Under the pieces are notes generated by a model, which had not been told where the DNA came from, did no database searches, and worked only from the letters and a program-made list of their open reading frames with translations. A DNA stretch of 64,000 nt. It comes from Miltoncostaea sp963770865. Lineage in GTDB: Bacteria; Actinomycetota; Thermoleophilia; Miltoncostaeales; Miltoncostaeaceae. Made by a program: the position numbers and the translations under genes. The stretch is from NCBI GenBank assembly GCA_963770865.1, contig CAVYRD010000008.1, positions 177,657 to 241,656 of the forward strand, read 5' to 3'. Numbering within the stretch: position 1 is the first letter of the stretch; each line of letters opens with the position of its first letter. Below are positions 58,821 to 64,000 of the stretch, piece by piece.

Positions 58821-60365
58821 ATGCTGATCACCCGCCGCGTCGCCACCGGCCTGCTGCTCGTTCCGCTCGGCGGCATCCGCTTTGCCGGCGCGCAGCCGGC
58901 GCCTCACACGGCACAGGTGACGTTCGTCCTGGTCAACGACATCTATCTGATGTCGGACACGCTGATGCCGGACGGCAAGCGCCGCGGCGGGTTCGCAAGG
59001 CTCGCCGCCGTGGTCAAGGCCGAGCGCGCGCGGGCTGCTGCCGCCGGCGGCAACGTGATCTTCGCCCATGCCGGCGACACGCTCTCGCCCTCCTTGATGT
59101 CGAGCCTCGACCAGGGCGCCAGCATCGTGACGCTGACCAACCTGGTCGCACCCGACATCTTCACGCCCGGCAACCACGAATACGATTTCGGCAAGGCGGT
59201 CTTTCTCGAGCGCATGGCGGCGGCGAGCTTTCCGCGCTACGGCGCGAACCTGCGCAACGCCGACGGCGCGCCGCTGCCCGGCTTCCAGGACCGTTCGATG
59301 CGTGACCGTCGGCGGCGTGCGCATCGGACTGACCGGCGCCACCTACGACGACAGCGCGCGCGCCTCCGACCCCGGCGATCTCAAATTCCTGCCGTCGGTG
59401 GCGACGCTCATCAGAGCAGGCGCGGGAACTGCGGGCGCGAGGGCGCCGACTTCGTGGTCGCGGTCGCGCATGTCACCCGCGAGCAGGGCTACGAGCTTTA
59501 TCGCAGCGACGCGATCGATCTCATCCTCACCGGCCACACCCACGATCTCTTCATCAACTATGACGGCAACGCCGCCATGGTCGAATCGAACTACGACGCG
59601 CACTACGTCACCGCCATCGACGTCGCCATCGACGTGAAGGACGAGGACGGCAAGCGCAGCGTCGCCTGGTGGCCGCAGTTCCGCGTGATCGACACCGCTG
59701 TTGTCACGCCCGACCCCGAGATGGCTGCACGTGGTGGCGAAATACGAGGCCGACCTCAGCGCGCATCTCGACACGCCGATCGGCACCACGGCGGTCGAGC
59801 TCGACAGCCGCAACGCCACGGTGCGTTCGCGCGAGACCGCGATCGGCGCGCTGGTTGCCGACGCCATGCGCTGGTCGGCGCAGACCGAGGTGGCGATGAC
59901 CAACGGCGGCGGCATCCGCGGCGGCAAGATCTACCCGCCGGGCGCGACGCTGACCCGGCGCGACGTGCTCGCCGAGCTGCCGTTCGGCAACCGGCTGATC
60001 ACCCTCGACGTATCAGGCGCCGCGCTCACGGCCGCGATCGAGAACGGGCTCTCGAAACTGCCGAGCCCGACGGCCGCTTTCCCCAGGTCTCCGGCATCAG
60101 CGTCGAGGCCGACGTCAGCCGCCCGCCCGGCAGCCGCGTCATCTCGGTCAAGGTCGGCGACGCGCCGCTCGATCCCGCCAAGACCTACACGCTCGCCACC
60201 AACGACTTCATGGCGCGCGGCGGCGACGACTACGTGATGTTTCGCGACATCGAGCCGGTGCTGCCGGTCGCCGACTCGCCGACGCTGGCGTACGAGGTGA
60301 TCGATTATATCGTGAGTGTTGGGACGGTGCGGACGGTGGTGGGGGGAAGGATTGTGGTGAGGTGA
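58821..60365 (+). CDS. Bifunctional metallophosphatase/5'-nucleotidase, five frameshifts
   Basis: An exported phosphoesterase of the UshA/5'-nucleotidase family (signal RRVATGLLLVPLGGIRFAGA). Metal-site motifs: FVLVNDIYLMSD, ARAAAAGGNVIFAHAGDTLS, DIFTPGNHEYDFG (NHEFD-type), ADFVVAVAHVTREQGYELYR and DLILTGHTHDLFINYDGNAA. The C-terminal domain has TAIGALVADAMRWSAQTEVA, MTNGGGIRGGKIYPPGATLT, DVLAELPFGNRLITLDVSGA and ATNDFMARGGDDYVMF. Extra bases near 59303, 59418, 59437 and 59730 and one missing base near 60070 break it. The 1545-base span is 3n, as net +3 predicts. The first metal ligand DxH is varied to NDI. Confidence 0.85.
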   Translation: MLITRRVATGLLLVPLGGIRFAGAQPAPHTAQVTFVLVNDIYLMSDTLMPDGKRRGGFARLAAVVKAERARAAAAGGNVIFAHAGDTLSPSLMSSLDQGASIVTLTNLVAPDIFTPGNHEYDFGKAVFLERMAAASFPRYGANLRNADGAPLPGFQDRSMRDRRRRAHRTDRRHLRRQRARLRPRRSQIPAVGGDAHQSRRGNCGREGADFVVAVAHVTREQGYELYRSDAIDLILTGHTHDLFINYDGNAAMVESNYDAHYVTAIDVAIDVKDEDGKRSVAWWPQFRVIDTAVVTPDPEMAARGGEIRGRPQRASRHADRHHGGRARQPQRHGAFARDRDRRAGCRRHALVGADRGGDDQRRRHPRRQDLPAGRDADPARRARRAAVRQPADHPRRIRRRAHGRDRERALETAEPDGRFPQVSGISVEADVSRPPGSRVISVKVGDAPLDPAKTYTLATNDFMARGGDDYVMFRDIEPVLPVADSPTLAYEVIDYIVSVGTVRTVVGGRIVVR

Positions 60366-60435
60366 GGGGAGGCTTGCGGCGCCTTGTGCGGTTCATAAGA
60401 GCCGATTTTGGCGCGCTCTTTTGGCTTGCAGGATA

Positions 60436-60451
60436 GTACCAAATTTGGTAC
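60436..60451. promoter_or_regulatory. 16-bp palindromic operator of the HigBA pair
   Basis: GTACCAAATTTGGTAC is an exact palindrome 20 bases before the higB GTG. The 13-base string TTGGCTTGCAGGA flanks it on both sides (60420-60432 and 60454-60466), placing one copy over the higB Shine-Dalgarno. Likely binding site of the HigA-type HTH protein (autoregulation). Confidence 0.65.
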
Positions 60452-60470
60452 ATTGGCTTGCAGGAGAACC

Positions 60471-60806
60471 GTGAAGCGACTGCCCGCCGCCTTCTATGCC
60501 CTGCCGTCGGGCCGCGAGCCGGTCCGGGACTGGTTGAGGAGTCTTGATCGCGACGACCGGAAGATCGTCGGCGAGGATATCAAGGACGTGGAGTTTTCCT
60601 GGCCGATCGGCATGCCGCTCTGCCGCTCCCTGGGAGATGGCCTGTGGGAGGTTCGCAGCAATCTGACGCGCGGCCGCATCGCCCGTGTACTGTTCTGCAT
60701 CCGGCAAGGCCGCATGGTCCTGCTGCATGCCTTCGTCAAGAAGACCCGCAAGACGCCCGCCGGCGAGCGCGACCTGGCCGTAAGGCGCATGAAGGAGATC
60801 GCATGA
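60471..60806 (+). CDS. higB: HigB/RelE-type toxin (phage Gp49-like family)
   Basis: A 111-residue protein from the GTG at 60471 with an AGGAG site six bases upstream. Family motifs: REPVRDWLRSLDRDDRKIVG, CRSLGDGLWEVRSNL and RIARVLFCIRQGRMVLLHAF then VKKTRKTPAGERDLAVRRM. These match RelE/ParE-superfamily HigB toxins, which cut mRNA on the ribosome. The stop overlaps the ATG of the HTH gene (ATGA). Toxin-first order is typical of higBA. Confidence 0.9.
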   Translation: MKRLPAAFYALPSGREPVRDWLRSLDRDDRKIVGEDIKDVEFSWPIGMPLCRSLGDGLWEVRSNLTRGRIARVLFCIRQGRMVLLHAFVKKTRKTPAGERDLAVRRMKEIA

Positions 60807-61087
60807 AAAGAAAAGGCCGCATCGGCTCGTCATTCGACGATTTCCTGAAGGAGGAGGGGCTCTACGAGGAGGTCACGGCCAAGGCCATCAAACGGGTCAT
60901 CGCCCGCCAGCTCGGCGCCGTCATGCGCGAGAACCATCTCACCAAGTCGATGCTGGCCCGGCGCATGCGCACGAGCCGCGCCCAGCTCGACCGCCTGCTC
61001 GACCCGGACAACAAATCGGTGACCCTGGGCACCCTCGCGCGCGCCGCCCACGCGGTCGGCCGGAACCTGCGGATGGAACTCGTCTGA
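60803..61087 (+). CDS. higA: HigA-type HTH antitoxin
   Basis: A 94-residue XRE-family DNA-binding protein from the ATG at 60803, overlapping higB. The N-terminal half (GRIGSSFDDFLKEEGLYEEV) contacts the toxin; the C-terminal half is the helix-turn-helix (VIARQLGAVMRENHLTKSML and RMRTSRAQLDRLLDP, then VTLGTLARAAHAVGRNLRM). It would neutralise HigB and repress the palindromic operator. The right-edge nuclease-ATPase gene starts about 220 bases downstream on the same strand. Confidence 0.92.
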   Translation: MKRKGRIGSSFDDFLKEEGLYEEVTAKAIKRVIARQLGAVMRENHLTKSMLARRMRTSRAQLDRLLDPDNKSVTLGTLARAAHAVGRNLRMELV

Positions 61088-61304
61088 CATCGGCGGCGGG
61101 GCGGAGACGAGCGGTGACAAAGTTGACGCGCCAGAGGGATCTTGTGCCGCGGCACGCCAAGGACGGAAATTGTTCGCCGCCCCTTCTGCGCGCAGGCGGC
61201 GATATCGACACTGGCAAAACGATCATGCTCGATTACATCAATGTGATCGTCCGCTTTGAGCGGCTTGGCGAGGCCACCAGGCACCGCCCCATCGGCACGT
61301 CAAG

Positions 61305-64000
61305 ATGCAGGATAACGTGAAGAAAAAGGCGCCCGTGCAAGCAACGGGCGGAGGCGGATTCCGCTACGAGAACGCGGTCGCTGCGCAATTCCTTCTCGAT
61401 CTCATCGGCGGAACGAACGCTCTTGGCGTCGATTTCGGCCGCGTCGCCCGCATCGACTGGCAAGCGCGCGACGCCGGTTGGCTCGCCGACGACCTCATCA
61501 TCACCTGCAAGGCGTCGGGCGGCGACCGCACGGCGGCTCTTTCGATCAAGAGCGCCCAGCAGGTCACGCGCGCCGGCTTTCCGCAGGATTTCGTCACGAT
61601 AGCCTGGGCGCAGTGGTTCGCCGTCAAGACCGACCGCAAGCTTCGCGACGGCAACGACGCGGTCGGCCTTATCACACGCAGCCTCGCGCACGAGGTGAAG
61701 GACGCGTGGTCGAGTCTGTTGCATGACGCGTTGCTGACGCAGCCGGATCGCATAGCCGCTGTTGTCGCCGGCGCCGGGCGATGGCTCTCAGTCTTCCGCT
61801 CTCCAACGTGCGTTGTTCGAGAGTTTCGCGTGCCCCGAGGGGCTTCGAAGCAACGGCGATATCGGCAACGTCGCGACTGCCGAGCTGATGCGTCACGTCC
61901 GGCTGTTTCACTTTGATTTTGAGGCGGTACCGTCGCGGGATCACGCGCTGGCGCTCGCCGATTGTCAGCGCTTGTTGAAATCGGGTGACGCGGCGGAGGC
62001 CGAAAGACTGTGGGACCGGCTTATCGGCATCGCCGACGCGAGACGAACCGGCGGAACGATCGATCTTCCGCAAGCGCTCGCCGAGCTGCGCGGCGCATTC
62101 GAACTCAGCGACCATCCCGATTACCGGCGCGACGCAGAGACCCTCGAGCACTTGAGCCGGGACCTCATGGCCGACATCCGCACGCAGATCACGGGCCTCG
62201 CGCCGCTACCGCGCGTTGCCGAGCGCGCGAAGGTCCAGGCTCATCTCGACGAGCACCGCGCCTGCCTACTGGTCGGGGAATCGGGTTGCGGCAAGTCCGC
62301 GTTGGCGAAGGAAATCGCGCAATCGCGCTACGGACGCGTGGTCTGGATCGCGGAAAACACGCTGGACCACGAAACCGCAGGCGAATTCGAGCGCTCGATC
62401 GGCATGAGCCATCCGTCCCCGAGGTTTTGACGGCCCTGCCCAAGTCTTGCCTTATCGTTTTCGACGGCATCGAGCGTTACGCGCCCCGCGCGCTGCGCCT
62501 CGCGTGCCGTCTTATGCAAGACCTGCTGGCCGATGCCGGCCCTCAACACCTCCGTGTGCTGGTCACGGCGCAGTTCGAGGCGGCCGACCGGCTCATCCGA
62601 CGTTTCGTTGAATTGAGTGTGCCCCCGTCGCTCCGTTCAGCGACGCCCATTGAGCGGCCGTCGGAAGACGATGTTCAGACCCTTGCCGCCTCGATCCCCG
62701 AATTGACGTGGGCGTCGCTCCGGCCCGAGCTCCGCCCCCTGCTGACCAATCTGAAAGTGCTGGATTGGGTGGTCGCCGCGGCCCGCAGCGGAACGGCGAT
62801 CAATGACCCGTCGTTCCTCGGTCTTACCTACCTGATCGACGCGCTCTGGGAACGCTGGATCGAAGGAGACAGCGACGGGCTCGGCCGATCGCGTGCTTTG
62901 ATGCACCTCGGCATCCTTGAAGGCGACACGCTCGCGACCGGCGTACCGCGCATGCAGTTCGAGGCAAGCGAACAGCCGGCCTTAGGGGCTTTGGCGGCGT
63001 CCGACCTCGTTCGCCTTCGCGATGAGCGCGTGCGCTTCTCCATGATCTTCTCGGCGACTGGGCGCGCCTGCGCGTGCTGATGGGCGAACAGTCCTTCACT
63101 TCGGCCGCAAGCCGCGACCGAGCAGAATCTGCCGCGATGGCACCGCGCCGTGCGTCTCTACGGCCAGAGGCTTCTCGAACAATCGGCCGATGGCGCCGAG
63201 CGGTGGCAGCAGACCATCGCCGGCCTCGGTGAGGAATTCGCCAACCAGTTCGGTCATAAGCGACCTCTTTCTGGAGTCGCTCTTTCTCGCGAGCAACGCC
63301 GCCGCGCTCTTGGAGCGCAGTTGGCCCGCGCTGTGCGCCAACGGCGGACGGCTTCTCAACCGCATGCTCAGCCGCTTCCTTTTCGTGGCGACGCTGCCTG
63401 ACCCAAGGGTTGGCGCGTTCATTCAAGCCGAAGCGGACGGCGCGCAGTTTGAACATCTGTGCCGCGTGCCCTATTGGCCTTACTGGGGGCCGTTACTGAC
63501 CGTTCTGTACGCGCATCGCGCCGACGTTGTCCGGCTCGCGCCGATTAACGGCGCCAAGATTTGTTCGCTGTGGCTCAAGGAGATGCCACACGAACTGAAG
63601 TCCCGGCCAGCCGATGCCGTGGCGGCGTGAGGCGGCGGAACTTGCGCTTGCCATCGGCCGCGAAATCCAGGCTCTGAACGCCGAAGGCAACTATTTTTCC
63701 AACGGCCACGACAAAGCGGCGTATGAGGCACTTCTCTGGGCCGCACCGGACCCTGCCGGACGAGGTTGCCGCGCTCTGTCTCGAACTCGCCGAACGGCGC
63801 GATTTGCGTCCCGACATTCGCCGGCGCGTCGACGCCACGCATGAGCGCAGGCGCGAGGAGCGTCGGCAATGGCTGGCAGCGTACCCAGAGCGACAGCGTT
63901 CGCCGCCGCCCACCTCGCTCTCGTCGTTCGGGCATCTCCGCGACCCCTGGCCCGATGGACCGCGCGATCGCGTCGATACCAATTTTCAGGAAGCCTGCCT
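61305..64000 (+). CDS. Nuclease-domain plus P-loop ATPase protein (STAND-like), broken by frameshifts, cut by window edge
   Basis: Start ATG 61305 (or GTG 61317 with AGGA). Residues 1-90 carry a PD-(D/E)xK-like set: Glu22 (GGFRYENAVAAQFLLDLIGG), Asp62/63 (GWLADDLIIT) and Lys82 (AALSIKSAQQV), the layout of DUF4297/Cap4-type DNA nucleases. After a repair near 61769 come a helical linker, Walker A LLVGESGCGKSALAKE (about 62275) and Walker B KSCLIVFDGIERY (about 62450). Helical sequence follows: LKVLDWVVAAARSGTAINDP, HDLLGDWARLRVLMGEQ, SDLFLESLFLASNAAALLER. Breaks lie near 61769, 62417, 63040 and at least twice more before 63640. Nearly 900 residues are present and it continues off the window. 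Nuclease plus regulatory ATPase suggests antiviral defence of the Avs/STAND kind; inferred, not proven. Confidence 0.7.

Overview
This window does not read as one bacterial chromosome. It looks like at least three stretches of different origin joined end to end. (A) 1-10.8 kb is very GC-rich (about 70% in a sampled line) and carries actinobacterial housekeeping genes: mfd, pth, rplY/ctc, a GAF-GGDEF-HD signalling gene, prs, glmU, tRNA-Gln, and a secreted beta-propeller gene. A high-GC actinobacterium, perhaps of the Thermoleophilia/Solirubrobacter kind, is my inference from gene content and style. (B) 10.8 to about 14.1 kb is much lower in GC (about 42% in a sampled line). It holds the start of a selenoprotein gene, a VapBC-type toxin-antitoxin pair and a Tat-exported cysteine-rich DUF3795 protein, a mix typical of anaerobic or deltaproteobacterial-type genomes. 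(C) About 14.5-64 kb is alphaproteobacterial (Rhizobiales, Bradyrhizobium/Pseudolabrys-like). It splits into an accessory zone (14.5-29 kb) and a core-like zone (29.4-64 kb). Whether these two zones belong to one replicon cannot be decided from the sequence alone.

The accessory zone has many small orphan proteins (two of them paralogous zinc-ribbon proteins with repeated AWxxAVEKL-type segments), exoD, an orphan lanthanide-type methanol dehydrogenase (xoxF), a broken ATP-dependent DNA ligase, an exported C13/caspase-like protease, a cupin, a 3'-half tRNA-Glu that looks like an attachment scar, and recD2. The core-like zone runs tRNA-Val, cpdR, N-formylglutamate amidohydrolase, an MFS transporter, hisN, a lysophospholipase, hsp20 with a ROSE-type RNA thermometer, threonine aldolase, DoxX, gltB-gltD, a DUF459 SGNH protein, a lytic transglycosylase, galU, kdsD, an IS3-family element, a TetR/metallo-hydrolase pair, hemH, an EF-hand protein, an isochorismatase-like protein, an arsR-AHSA1/SnoaL/DUF1428 operon framed by two inverted 101-bp REPIN-like repeats, a 5'-nucleotidase, a HigBA toxin-antitoxin pair, and at the right edge a nuclease plus P-loop ATPase gene that resembles antiviral STAND systems.

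Single-base frameshifts break many otherwise well-conserved genes, in block A and especially in 43.7-64 kb, while 29.4-43.7 kb is clean. Most can be repaired by deleting one base, and gene lengths modulo 3 agree with the number of proposed indels. I therefore treat most as sequencing or assembly errors, not pseudogenes, and give each gene its full repaired span.

The most interesting items are the UGSC-family selenoprotein with an in-frame TGA and a bacterial SECIS hairpin (10.8-11.74 kb), the right-edge HigBA plus nuclease-ATPase locus (60.4-64 kb), the zinc-ribbon repeat proteins (17 and 19 kb) and the REPIN-framed operon (55.9-58.7 kb).
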